Source: Locusta migratoria
Lineage: Eukaryota > Arthropoda > Insecta > Orthoptera > Acrididae
Direction of reading: 5' to 3'
Assembly (NCBI GenBank): GCA_026315105.1
Contig: CM048755.1
Location: forward strand, 759,457,301-759,521,300
Length of the DNA: 64,000 nt
Every line of letters begins with the position of its first letter. Positions within the stretch are counted from its first letter, which is position 1. Made by a program: the position numbers and the translations under genes. This document shows positions 12,120-24,000 of this stretch, one piece after another. Below the pieces are notes generated by a model that saw only the letters and a list, made by a program, of their open reading frames with translations, was not told the DNA's origin and ran no database searches.

Positions 12120-12850
12120 CTTCCATGCCATATCACCACACCCCCCAAATCCTCTCTCTAGCACCAGTAACTAGCCATAAAAGAGTGGTACCCTTGTCAC
12201 CAAGTAGTACCCTCGACTCGAGCAACTGAACTGCACCCTTCACCAACGTTTTCATTTTCTATCCTCGTGGCCAGAAAGAAGTGACATCCTTCCCACTCTT
12301 CCTGAATTGGTGTCCTGCTGTTCTTCCAACCTCAATAATATCGTAGTACATCCCTAAGTTATCCCTAACCCTAGCCTCCCAGACAAAGGGATCATATCTC
12401 TGTGGAAGACCCCACTGCAAGACCTGTCCAATCCACTCACCCAGCACTTCCTATTCCAGTCCCAACACAAGCTTATCCCACCAAATCAGAGGCAGTGCTA
12501 CCAGTGAAAGCAGCCATGCAATTTACCAACTGTTCTGCAACCAGTGTGCAGCTTTCCATTAGGATGAATGGCCACCACCAAACTGTGGTCAAAAACAGGG
12601 TAGACTACTCTGTGACACAACATGCAGTGGAGCATATGCTTGATTTCAATGGCTACTTCACAACCCATGCCATATGGTTCTTTCCACCCACCACCAGCTT
12701 TTCTGAACTACACAGATGGAAGTTATCCTTACAGTACATTCTCCAATCCCAAAATTATCCAGGTGTCAACTTACGATAATCCCCTTTTTTTCTACATCCC
12801 ACAGTTCCTAACTCTCTATCCTACACCCCTCCCATTTTGTTTGCTATTTG
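12120..12850 (+). repeat. unnamed dispersed repeat, copy B
   Basis: Plus-strand partner of 10370-10985. It contains frames such as QFTNCSATSVQLSIRMNGHH and HAVEHMLDFNGYFTTHAIWF, interrupted by stops. The two copies face each other in inverted orientation about 1.4 kb apart. Function unknown. Confidence 0.6.
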
Positions 12851-13123
12851 TATGTGTGTTGCTATATGTCGCATCGGAGATAATAACTGAAAGACACTGT
12901 CTGATACGGAAATTGTGTTTATGGACAAGACAAACCAATCATCTTCTGGAAACAAAACAAACTAACAAACTTCTGAAACTAAGGCAAAAACGACAAACAA
13001 CTAAATGTTTTCTTCTTCACCAATTAGGTACAAGCCAGGGAGATTATGACAGCCTTGTGAGAACGGCCAGGGAGACAGAGCTGGACGACATATTCTTTTG
13101 CGGGAAGTCCTGGAGGTGTGGCA

Positions 13124-14513
13124 TCACTGGCAGAGATTCTCGGTTCTCGTAGGTGGTCGGCGGAGAACTGGCGCCGTTGAGGATATTGGGGTGGCGCCGT
13201 TGAGGATATTTGGGGGGAGGGGGGGGGGTAGAGTTTGTCCCAATCGGGAATATTCCGTGGGCATGGGGAGAGCTATGATATTCACCTTACAGCCAACAGG
13301 AAACCACGGAAACCTGCGCCAGAGCTGTTGGTGGGTTTTTACCACCTCTTCCTGCTGTGGAAGTACTGTTTCTCCCACTGCTTCTTTCTTCCTTCTTCTT
13401 CGTTGTTCGGCCAGCATCTCTGGTCTCGCTCTTTTTCCTCTAAGACGACTGTCGATGTCGTCGTTCTTCATTTTCTCCCGCCTGTCTGTTCTTTTCCTCT
13501 TTTCTCTGGTGGCCGGCTGACTCCTCCGTGTCGTACATTCTCCGTAGGTAGAGTGGCGCCATCTCGTCTTCTCCGTCGACGTCTGGCATCTGGCAGCAGA
13601 AGTCGGTCTTCGCGCACGTAGTCCGGTCGATCGGCTTCTCGTAGGGTCACCCTGTTTGCTGCTTCAGGTCCGTCAGTGCTCGTCTCTGCATCGCGCGTCA
13701 CCTGCCATAGCCAGTGCTGACGGAAGGACTCGTGTATGCGTAGACAAGTCGCCTCTAGTCTGGCGTTCATTGCCGGTCTCCACTGCGTCGACTTTTCTTC
13801 TCGTATCTTCATCGTCGAGGTGCGCGGAGACGGGCGCCACTCGGCGAACTGCCTTATCTCCTGACCGCTCGGCCGGCTTCCCCCACCGGCCGCTCTCTCC
13901 TCTGGGGGTGCGCTCCTGTCACCCCTCTTACTTCTCTTCCTTGCCGGCCCTGTAGTAGTCGGCCGTCTGTGGTAGGTGTCGACGTCTTCTTCTTCTCCTC
14001 TCTCTGCTGGCGAAGGCCTTGCAGCCGCTGCAGCGAGCACACGTCGGTTTGTCTTCTTCGGTTGTGGTGCAGGTGCGACTGGCGTGTCTGCCAGCGCTTT
14101 AACACAGACTTCCTCATTTCTGCAATACTTGCGATGTGTCCGACCTCTCGACATCTGAAGCATTACGGCTTCACGTTGAGTTCTGCCGGCAGGCGTTCGA
14201 TCTTATCCTCGATGCCACGGAGTTCGTCCGCACTGAAGATGTGGTCCGATGCGTTGTCCCACCAGTGCTTAGCGGGATCGACCGCTATTATGTACAGCGG
14301 AGACTCGGTTCTGTTGGTCCGATTATGCAGCTTTATTGCTACATCTTCGTACCCCCAGCACTCAAAGCCTTTCTCTATCATCATATCCCTGAATTGCCAG
14401 GGCAGCCCCCTGAGGAGCACCTTGGCAATCGTCGACTTCTTCTTCCTTGTAGGGAGCTGCTTCTTAGGTTTGTCACAGTTTGTGAGAAGCAACATTATTA
14501 TTATTATTATCAT
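13124..14513 (-). pseudogene. Jockey-like LINE ORF1 (gag-like) pseudogene
   Basis: GC-rich island relative to its surroundings. On the minus strand, 14513-14163 encodes VLLRGLPWQFRDMMIEKGFE, PLYIIAVDPAKHWWDNASDH and IFSADELRGIEDKIERLPAE, resembling the pre-C2HC region of Jockey-clade ORF1 nucleic-acid-binding proteins. It meets a stop at 14163. From 14163 to 13468 a second frame follows, with a broken CCHC-like segment (GRTHRKYCRNEEVCVK) and then a long Arg/Pro/Ala-rich region. A third piece runs 13471-13124. The protein is therefore split over frames. No matching ORF2 follows on this strand. It opens next to an ATT repeat at about 14494-14511. Confidence 0.6.
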
Positions 14514-14515
14514 TT

Positions 14516-14872
14516 TTGTGTGCTTTTGATCACTTTTTAGTCAAAATATATCTAAGTGTAGGATGGAAACCAAAATTAACTAAGAAATTACAAAAAGTCA
14601 ACCATTTTGCTTATAATAAATTGGTAGCAGACAAAGGCTTACAGGACAATTTTAGGATTAATCTGAGCAATAGTCTGAATGTTGGAAGTCTTTGGGAAGA
14701 AATTAGAGATAAGGTAATAGAAAATGCAAAGGAAGTTATACCAAAGCGAATGAACAGAAAGAACGTATGGTTTGACGAGGAATGTAAACTAGCTATACTA
14801 GGAAGACAGAGAGCGAAACAAGTATGGGTTCAATGTGCAAGAGGAAGATATGAAGAAGGAAAAGAGTGATTC
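14516..14872 (+). pseudogene. LINE fragment (end of endonuclease and linker)
   Basis: A 117-codon open frame. AFDHFLVKIYLSV looks like the end of the EN domain (S/D-H-LV motif). It is followed by KLQKVNHFAYNK, SLWEEIRDKVIENAKEVIP and KNVWFDEECKLAILGRQRAK, the W-(D/N)-C---I-R---A pattern preceding RT in many insect LINEs. It lies head to head with the ORF1 pseudogene on the minus strand, so they are separate insertions. Confidence 0.6.
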
Positions 14873-15168
14873 GTTGCCCTCCGACTGTGGTTCACAGAAA
14901 AGCATCTGAGAACTCTGGAAAGCTGAATTTTGCATGAACAGAGCTGTCTAAATCTGTGTTGATTTGTTGATAGCTGTCATATCTGAAGAATTTGGCTACA
15001 GTTTGATGTTGGTTATTCCTTTGAGTGAAAACTTGTTGATCATGTTCATGTAAATCAAGAGGCGGTTTCTGGGATAGTGTCATTGTGCCATGACACCACT
15101 TGAATGAAAAAGAAAGAAAGATAATTATATACAAATTGCAGAAAAACTTGGTTTCCTTTTTTTAACAG

Positions 15169-15703
15169 GTGCGTTACATCATGTGTGCTTTTGAGGCAGT
15201 TTTCTGCAGCTTGGTGCCAACTCAGAATGGCACCACCTACACTCATAAGAACCACGTTAAAATGCTGGGCAGGCTTCTAAACGGCGATTATGACAGAGCC
15301 AGAATCACCCTAACTCATAGCTTTATGTGTTGGGCTCTAGAGACACGTGAAGGACAGAACCTAAAAGACCATGAACCTAAAGAGCTACCCTCCTGCCATC
15401 TGTTGACAAAAGGGTCAAACTTTCTTTCCCAGCGCCACATTCGTACTGCAACTTAATGCTAAGCATTTGGAAAGACAAATTAGACTTTATTTTCTGAGAA
15501 AATTTTTTTATTACATAATGCCACACACTGACACTCTTTTCAATCAATATCAGAAAAAGATCACAGCACCTACTAAAGCTAAACAACATATCACAAACTT
15601 TGGAGCGGTAATGCAAAACATTAGAAATGGAATTGATTACATCATTAACGAGATTTATTGTGTAGGTGACAATGATAACTGCCAAGAGGAAATGGATCAC
15701 TGA
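15169..15703 (+). pseudogene. hAT/ZMYM-type transposase remnant
   Basis: Two open stretches in different frames. The second (15467-15703) reads FFYYIMPHTDTLFNQYQKKI, then TAPTKAKQHITNF and NIRNGIDYI. This matches the 'MPHVD-L-NQLQ-----VK--V--F---I--IR--I' segment of hAT-related, DUF4371/ZMYM1-like transposases. The first stretch (15169-15456) has no recognisable motif and may belong to the same decayed element. A host exon is an alternative, but I saw no strong splice evidence. Confidence 0.45.
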
Positions 15704-16079
15704 TGACCATAAAGAGAGATGCTTTGTAAGTGTGTGATGCCATCCACAGAGAAATAAAATTACATTTTTAGTCCACTGAGCACCTCATTGCAACGAATTT
15801 ATTTGATGTCAATTCAACAGGTATATAAAAATCCTGAAAATATATTGAAATTACTGATACATACCAGATTCTTAAGAAAAGGCCATTGAAGGGAGAACTT
15901 CACCTTTTCTATGCAAGGTCTGAATTGAGATCAATTTCCAGTACAGTTCCATTTCTTTTGCTCAATCTAGTGAATGAAATTTAACAGTATCTTCAAACGT
16001 TTCATAAAATTATTAATCACAATGCCTGGCTCGATATCATAAACTGTGCGGTATTCCCCAATGCCCAAGAGAATTAAAA

Positions 16080-17240
16080 CATTCCCAAGAAACAACATGA
16101 AAGGAGAAACACTGACTGCCTTAGGAATATTATTCTATGAGAATTCATTTGTATGCAACAATGAAAATTTCAATTCTTCGGCGATTGACATTTTCCGACA
16201 AGGAGAGACAAATGGATTTTCAATACCATTCATATTAAGCTGTCTTCTCAAAGTCATAAAGTTTCTACTTTTGGAGAGTACAATGTTATTAGTTTTAAAT
16301 GCTAGTTGGCTATCTGTCAGGCTTCTGATGCTGCTTGGTAGGTAACCAAAGACTCTTGTGGAAGCATAATTTACCCCTTTCTGTGTCAAACTCAGATTTA
16401 GCCCTACATAGTGAAAACTATCCTTTCTCCTGGTGGTATAGCTGTGCACACTGTTATTACTTTTGAAATGGGTTGGATTATTGACAACAAATTTCATAAG
16501 TGAATATATATACTGTGAAGTTATTGTGAGGATACCTAAAACCTTAAATAGATGTCCGCAGGATGATTGTGGGTGGTCTCCAGCAATTGTTCTGCTTACA
16601 TGCTTTTGTGCAATGAATAATTTTTTACTCAATGATGAATTACCCCGGAATATGACGCCATACGAAAGCAGTGAATGAAAATAGGTATAGTAAGCTAATT
16701 TACTGAGATTCTTATTGCCAAAATTTGCAATAATCCTAACAGCTTACATAGCTGCACTCAAACCTTTCAGCAGACTGTCTATGTGTTGCTTCCAGTTTAA
16801 TCTCTCATCAATGCAAACACCTAAAATTTTGAAAATTCTACCTTAGTTACAGACTCCTGTTCAAAGTCTATATTTATTACTGGAGTTGAACCATTTACTG
16901 TATATACTGTGTTTTATCAAAATTTAATGAGAGTCCGTTTGCAGAGACCCACTTAATAATTTTGTGAAAACATTTATGATTACATCACTTAGTTCTTATT
17001 TTTTGGATGTGATTACTATATTTGCATCATCAGCAAAAAGAACTAACTTTGCATCTTCATCTATGTAGAATGGCAAGTCATTTATGTATATCAGGAACAG
17101 TAAAGGATCTAAGACCGAACTTTGTGGCACCACATCCTTGATAGGCCCCCATTTTGAGGAATCAGCTGATGTTTGGACATTACATGAAACACTTATTTCA
17201 ACTTTCTGCATCTTCCAGTTAAGGATGAGTTAAACCATTT
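16080..17240 (-). pseudogene. LINE reverse-transcriptase C-terminal half
   Basis: Degenerate LINE ORF2 on the minus strand. At 17211-16996 it reads VPQSSVLDPLLFLIYINDLP and LVLFADDANIVI, the RT motifs around the catalytic Asp pair (F-ADD). About 16840-16640 gives ILGVCIDERLNWKQHIDSLL and a later Y-SLLSYGVIFRG. Then 16632-16135 encodes KLFIAQKHVSRTIAGDHPQS, LGILTITSQYIYS, NNSVHSYTTRRKD and QKGVNYASTRVFGYLPSSIR, the typical C-terminus of arthropod Jockey/CR1-like elements. At least two frame changes and one stop are present. A copy of part of this sequence lies at 63605-63786. Confidence 0.75.
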
Positions 17241-18320
17241 GTCCACTGCCACAGTCAAACCACAATGAGAGTGGAGGGAAAAGAAAATAGTTTTTTCTTC
17301 TCTTTTTAGAAATCACGTCATCTCCGACTGACCTCTGCCCCCACAAGACCGTGATACTGGATACGTCACTGTCTATGAGTAAGGTGGGCGGTGGAAAACA
17401 ACTTTATGAGGGTGGAAGGATTTTTAAGTAGGGTGTCCTTAATTTTTAGGCACAGTGGTTAATATCAAAATCCTAACAATGGCCATGGTTTGGTTTCTCC
17501 AGTGCAGGGCAATTTTATTTTAGAGGGAGGGAACAGGGGACTGTCTGGTTCTTGGGAGGTGGTGGGAAGTTATAGCAGAGGAAATGTCTGAAGACTGGGT
17601 TTCATTGACAATGACCAAAGTTGAAGGACTTTGTGAGACTTTTAGCACAGTGGGAAATAAACTCTCATCACTGTATATATGCCATCACCCGGTACCTAGA
17701 CTACGTGGGAAGACTTTTTTGGTGTATAAGTAATGGCAGCTCTGAAAATGTTGGAACTGTTTACGTTTAATGAGCTCGATATGGCCAGATGTCTGGCTGA
17801 ATGCATCAGACAGGTGGACGTGGTACATTGTGCGCGAAAATGAAGGTGTTGAGGCAGTGAAAAAAAGAGAACGAATGTGATAATCGGCGAGTCAGAGTAT
17901 ATACACTGATGACTATCTAAAATGCAACATTGAGAAGGACTGAAAATATCGTAGTCAGATATATTTGGGTGATAACGCATTGTACAAAGACCACACAAGT
18001 GTTTGATATTTCCAGACACTACAAAAGTTGATTTTGTGTAACAGAAGTGGTGTAACCCAGACCAGTTGTTCTTCAATAATCAATCGGATGTTCCCGATAG
18101 GTGAGAGACAGAGAACAGGAAGTTCGAGGCAGCAACACATTCTAATAGATGATGAAGCAATCTTGACCACTGCATGCTGTGTGTGATTGTGTCTTATCCT
18201 GTAGCAATGTGGCCATGAGTAAGCTCTGAAGATATGGGGGACAACAGGCTCTAACACTCCAGAAATGAAATGGTGTCTCATTAGTGAACCGGAAATGTGT
18301 ACTAGGGAGATGCAGGATTC
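17241..18320. other. no recognised feature
   Basis: Open frames on the minus strand (17696-18281) show no motif I can name. Confidence 0.35.
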
Positions 18321-18532
18321 AAAATGTTCAAATGTTTGTAAATCTAAGGGCCTTAACTACGTTGGTTATCAGTCCCTAGGCTTACAAACTACTTGCACTA
18401 ACTTAAAGTAACTTATGCTAAGGACAACAAAAACACCCACACCTGTGGGAGGACTCGAACCCCTGATCGCAAATGGCCACGTACACCGCAGCAAGGCACC
18501 TTAGTGTGCACGGCTATTCTGCCACGGCTTCA
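18321..18532 (-). mobile_element. tRNA-derived SINE, divergent copy
   Basis: Same architecture as the other SINEs. On the minus strand it shows an A-box-like GCCGTGGCAGAATAGCCGTG, a B-box GGGGTTCGAGTCCTCC, 'TTTGTAAGCCTAGGGACTGA' and a tail ACAAACATTTGAACATTTTG. It is more diverged, and no clear target duplication was found. Confidence 0.8.
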
Positions 18533-19491
18533 GGAGACACATATGATACAGTATGAAACCACAATAGGGGGTGCAGGAACAGTGTGCCGATGCATCGGGC
18601 AACAGTTCAAGTCTGTAACGACTGTGTATTCAGTATGGTGGTGCAGGCACTAAGTGTACCAGTGCTTAATTTTGAGTCAATCATATTGTGTAAAACCTTT
18701 CACCTTTTATGTTCATTTATTACATATACCAGAACATAAATCATAAATTGAACCATATTTTATGTAGCCCTAACTACACTTTTTAATTTTGATTTAATGT
18801 CAATCATATTGTATAAAACCTTTTGTAAATGCCTCATGACAACATCGATTGCATGCTTAAAGATCAATAAATAAATAGTCTTCAAGAGCAAGAAGAATTT
18901 ATTTATTTGGAATGTTAGTGTTAAAAGGACAGGAATTATCACTTCTTACCTAATTAGAATCACGAGTTTTAATGTTATATGAATATACAACAATCCCATG
19001 TCAGTTTAACCTTTTGGATTGAAATAAAACATTCATTTTATACAGATGAAAACAATTCTTTAATGGGATTAAAAATCAAAAATATGTATATAAATTGAGG
19101 TTTTCCTCCGGAAAAATCAATGTATACATAATTGCAAATGTCATTCAGCCAGTACAGACCAAAAAAGTACTCATTCAATGCAATGTTTATTCAAATATTG
19201 GGGCATATATAATGTGCATTTTTCAGCAGATCAGAATTTGTGAATTGTTTCAGGAAATAGCTTTCTGAATAGTGTCTTAGCAGCAGTTGGAGATCTGAAT
19301 GAAAAGTACTACTCTGTTACATTAAGAGTTGACTGTAACCTTACTCTTGAGGCCAGATGAGTTATCAAACATAATCTGTCAGACTAATGGTTCTAACCAC
19401 ACTTGTTGTGAAAATAATATAGTACATTTTAAGAAAGTTCATCTTTGTTAATAATGATCTTTCACAAACTAAGGACTTGTTCAGAGCTATT
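18533..19491. other. AT-rich, no gene
   Basis: Sequence around 18850-18880 ending in AATAAATAAATAG resembles the LINE 3' tail at 34010-34035, so a LINE 3' UTR remnant is possible. Confidence 0.3.
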
Positions 19492-19503
19492 TGTTCTTGA
19501 ACA

Positions 19504-19707
19504 AAAAAAAAATGTTCAAATGTTTGTAGAACTTATGGGACTTAACTACAGGGTCATCAGTCCCGAAGCTTACAAACTACTTATGATCTAACCATGACTA
19601 AGGACGGCACAAATATCCATGCCCGAGGGGGGATTCGAATCCCCGACCGTAGTGGCCGTGCAGACCGTGACTGAAGTGCCTCAGTCCCCTCGGCCACCGC
19701 GGCCGGC
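19504..19707 (-). mobile_element. tRNA-derived SINE with 12-bp TSD
   Basis: Complete minus-strand copy with head GCCGGCCGCGGTGGCCGAGG, B-box GGGGATTCGAATCCCC and tail ACAAACATTTGAACATTTTT. The target duplication TGTTCTTGAACA is at 19492-19503 and 19708-19719. Confidence 0.93.
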
Positions 19708-19719
19708 TGTTCTTGAACA

Positions 19720-21138
19720 GACTTTCTGTCATCTGTTCTTCTTACAATTGAATAAGTCACTCATCAGTGGAAATCAATAAATGAAAGATTGGGTGTGAGT
19801 GTTTCTCTTTGAAGAAAACCAGAATGTTTTGATCTTAATTATTCTTTTCCTTGAATTATCATAAACTGTGGATAAGGAACAAAGTTTAGGATTTGAATAA
19901 TGCAAAAGAAGGTACGTACTACTTATATATTACATGAAAGACTTGTGTCATACTGCCATTTCTGCTCTCATTAGCATTTAAGGATGTGTATTAAGTTTAA
20001 TATTGATTTTTGCGTGTGTTAATATAAGAAAAGTTGTAGGTATTTTGCTGTCATAATTAATACGGAATATTATAGATTACACAGGAAACACAAGGGGTTA
20101 AAACCCTCCAGAACTCTTTTTAAAATGAATATGAGAGTTAGACTGAAAACTTTGCCAAAAACGAAAGGTACCAGGGTGTCTGTAAGTTGTAATCGATGGT
20201 TAGTTGAGCTTTGGCTTCTTACTTGTTGTCAGCACATTTTATCTCGAATGTCTTATGGGTGGCCTTCGTGATGCTTAGGCAAGTGTCACGCACAACTTTC
20301 ACCACAATAAATAATGACAAGAAAAAAAATTCTCAGATAACTAGCACCTAACCATCAGTAACAAAGTACAAGTATTGTTGAATTCCAGCCAGAAACATGC
20401 TCCACAAACTGTTTAAAGTACCGCCCGAGGCTTGCCTAGTGTGTAACAAAGGCGGCAGTAGGGCGGCCAACTTGTAAATGACACAGACAAATATATTTTT
20501 CAATGAGTGTGATTAAACGAGAACAAATGTTTTTACTTCTGTGTATAATTTATACCACAGACGCTGATCATCTGCAAGCGTGCATGTCTAAAGCGGCAGC
20601 ATTGTATAGCAGACAGATTAAATATGCATCACAGTTTTTCTATTGCCAAGTTTTGATTTCCACTCATTTGTATCAAAAGTTTCAGTAAATACAACATGTG
20701 TTCGGATTCCGGATCATGTAACCCGATGATAAGGTGGAGTACTGAGCTAAATGAACAACTTACAATTGAGAGACCTTCACTGCCCCCTCCCTCCCCCTAC
20801 AATTGCACACTGACGATACGGTGAGTAAGGCTTCAGCTCAGGTGAACATGAGCGAGACGGTAAACTGACTGCATGAATATTAATCGGGAGTAGTGCGTTT
20901 AGTTACCTGTCTCTCACGTTCCCATCCTCTGCTTCCAAGAAACAACGTTACCTATGTCCCACTACTGTAAATGCACACTGATATCACATTATAATCTCTA
21001 AAGTGTCATTTCGCCAAAGTAGTATTACAAAGAAGCGGCGGATGTCTATCATAAGAGGCGACAGTGAGCTTTGTTACTAACTGTCACGTTTCAGCTTGCT
21101 CGTATTCGTTGGGTTTATAAAGGCTGATGTGAAACACA
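19720..21138. other. no recognised feature
   Basis: A 61-codon frame at 20503-20688 and others have no motif. Nothing supported. Confidence 0.35.
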
Positions 21139-21990
21139 GGGGAGGCCTGGGTAATGGCACCCTCCCGGGTAATTGTGCCGCCCCTGTTTGGCAGTATGAG
21201 TACACTTGCCAGTGTTCTATCTCAGATTGTTAGTTTCAACATTTTGGATCTAATTTTTGAGCCTGTATTTTATCGAAATAAGTACCTCCATAGGCTGTCA
21301 GTGCTTTTTAATACTCATTAACATAATCTGTAGACATTTATCTTCTATTTTGTGTCTCTAACCTAATTGTTTTCAGAATCTTAGGCTTCAAACTGACGTT
21401 CTTAGCCATATTTTGCATATTTTGCAACTGGGGCGATGACGACATAGTGGAGAATTTAGGTAGAATGAAATGTAATACAAATGCATACATTTTCTGAAAT
21501 GGGCACTTACATAATGTAGAGAATGTAGTAGTTTTTATGTGTCAAAAGCTATATTTCTAGCTTTTGCGGTGTCTTACTCAAGCATAAATTATAAAAAGTA
21601 TGTTTATTGCAATTTTACATCAACAAGAACTTTAAGCCTCCTAAAATTTTAATACAGAAGAGTGATAAGTTTAAATTACAACAGTTGTAACACTTATTTA
21701 CTACTACTCATTCATTGTGTAGGTTTAGCCTTGATTTTAAAATGTAAGGCATCATTATCCCAGAACCCAGGGTAATGGTGCCACTGCTTATACTTTCACA
21801 ATTTATTTTTAACAATAGAACTTAACAAGATACATGGCTGAAAAAATTATAATAAAGTAGTATTAGCTGGCGAGCTGTTGTATTATTCTGTACAAAAAAG
21901 ACACTTTTAATAAAGTAAAAAAATAAAAAATAAAATAAAGAAAAAATTGATTTCCCTAAGGTGGCGCTATTCCCCTGGTCTTCCCTATAT
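21139..21990. mobile_element. possible DNA transposon with imperfect TIRs
   Basis: The left end reads AGGGGAGGCCTGGGTAATGG then CACC. The right end on the minus strand reads AGGGAAGACCAGGGGAATAG then CGCCACC. The motif GGGTAAT-G--CC recurs inside (about 21170 and 21769). There is no coding remnant, and the superfamily and TSD were not determined. Confidence 0.35.
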
Positions 21991-23035
21991 GTTATTTGGC
22001 TGAAGGCTTACGATTGCTGTCAGCTGATGACTTGAGCCAGATATGGTAGTGTGGAAAGTATTTCTAATTTACTAATCCCTACGGCAATTACATTTGCTCT
22101 GAAAATTGGGCTTGTTCTCTATGTAATGTTCAAATAATTTAAGGGAATATAGTTGGGAAACGTCTTCGACAACAGCCAGTACTTCGGCATGTGAATGCCC
22201 GCCATTTTCAAGGTATACCAGGAAAGACTGCTCTTCGTGTCTACAATCATTTTCAATAACGCTTCATCTTGTATCAACTATTCACAAAATTTTACAAATT
22301 CATAGAAAAAATCGCAATTTCGTTTTATGGGAGGGGGAGGGCAGGGGCATCACAGCTTTGGCACCTGCCGACTGTGCAAGGACACCTCAATATAGCTCTG
22401 GCTCACACACACAGAGAGAATTTATCTACGCCCCTGTATGTGACAAATCAAACCTCACTGCAAACTTTTTTATTTTTTTATTCTATTATTTTTCATCTAA
22501 TCACATCAATAATGCTTTATTTACTTCTCTCATTTTCAACTGCGAATGGGCAAAACTGAAAATGTATCTCAGGAGGGATCACTTAGGACCATCTGGAATC
22601 AACATTTGTTGGGCATCCTTTTTGTCTAATATTCCTTCACACTGAATGAATGGACTTGTTTTCATTGCACTGAACACATATGTTGGTTAGTTTTTCTCTC
22701 TTCTTCCTCAAAACCCCATGAGTTTGTGATTTTTCTGATTTCATTTTGGTCATGTAGATTTGATTTGCTTTTCATTATTAAATTATATTTTCTTTAGTTT
22801 ACTTTTTTCAGTATTCTCTTCAGTAAATAACTAATTACGGTTTGAGAATTTAATGTCTAAATATAATCTTCCTTTGAAGGTAAATATTTATCTGACCTCC
22901 CATCAAAATTACAAATAATATAGTAGCAAGTAGATTTGTATTTTGAGATTAATATTGTTCGCTTAATAAATATGTAGCACTTTTACAGAAAAAATGAACT
23001 AAAATTAAATGAAGAGTAGGCTATGTGTAGCTTCA
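21991..23035. other. no recognised feature
   Basis: AT-rich DNA. Two overlapping frames at 22269-22645 have no motif. Confidence 0.35.
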
Positions 23036-24000
23036 TTATTTTGTCCGCAAACTTTAGCACCGAGAACATTTTGAATCCTTTGAGGAGTAGAATTTACAAG
23101 CCAATGGAAAACCCCTCATCCATGGAAATTCTCTCCCATGAAGAATGAACCAAATCCAAAAGGTCATTCACAGTACCCAGAGGAGGGTATGGCCAACTGT
23201 CCTGTAGAGTCTTGCTGAACCCCTATCTGCCCTATGGAATTAAAATCATGTGACTACGGAGGCCACGGAAGACATAGAATGATATTATCCCTACTTTCAA
23301 ATCATCCTAATGCTATTGTGTGAAGGATAATTATGTTAGTAAGTGAGACGTTCTTCAGAATACCAAATTTCATAGCACGCTGAACTGAACTTGCCTCGGA
23401 TACATTCTGAAATTCCTGCTCCTACGTAAGACCTCCAGGCCCAAAATTTTCACACTTATGCATCCACTTCTAGCACATGTGGCAACGAGGAGCATGTCAT
23501 TGTTGCCCATCTGTGCAGTAAAGAAGAGCAGGATCTCTTCTAGTGTGCCCTCAGAGAAATTTTTTACCTGGTACTCACAATTACTTGCCTATCGATGGCT
23601 TGCTCATCAGACAATGATTCTTTGATAAGAGTATGATGGGACCTACCATAATTCCATGGTTCTTTAATCTTCTGAGAGCAGTTCAAGATGAGTCTGCAAA
23701 AAGTGAAGCTCTCCTTAATTCCCACATGATTAACAAAGAATAATTCTGGACCGTCCAGTCCAATCTTCAGCTTGTCTCAATGTAGAGACTCATTGTCTTC
23801 CAGGTATTGGATATCTCACTACATAACTGTCTCTAAATCATTGCCTAATCTATCTCCTTGTAGTTGAAGCATCACCACTATAACAATGTCCTGCCTAAGA
23901 TGCACTAAGACCACTTTCAAAGAGAGCACTTATGCACTCATGACAATTCAAATGAGCCATTTAGAATGCAGACGTATGACATGCGCCAATCACCTGATAC
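23036..24000 (-). pseudogene. Tc1-like transposase remnant
   Basis: Minus-strand translation across frames gives FRGLRSHDFNSI (the 'P-SPDLNPIE' block near the third catalytic residue), then YPPLGTVNDLLDLVHSSWER and HWLVNSTPQRIQNVLGAK. This is the conserved C-terminal end of Tc1-family transposases ('P---VN-LWDLV---W---...L--SMP-R---V--AKG'). Upstream portions are too decayed to align. Multiple stops and frame changes. No TIRs located. Confidence 0.5.

Noticed and set aside
13098..14540. Several long plus-strand frames (99-186 codons) in the GC-rich island
   Set aside because: They are antisense shadows of the LINE ORF1 on the minus strand, which shows family motifs.
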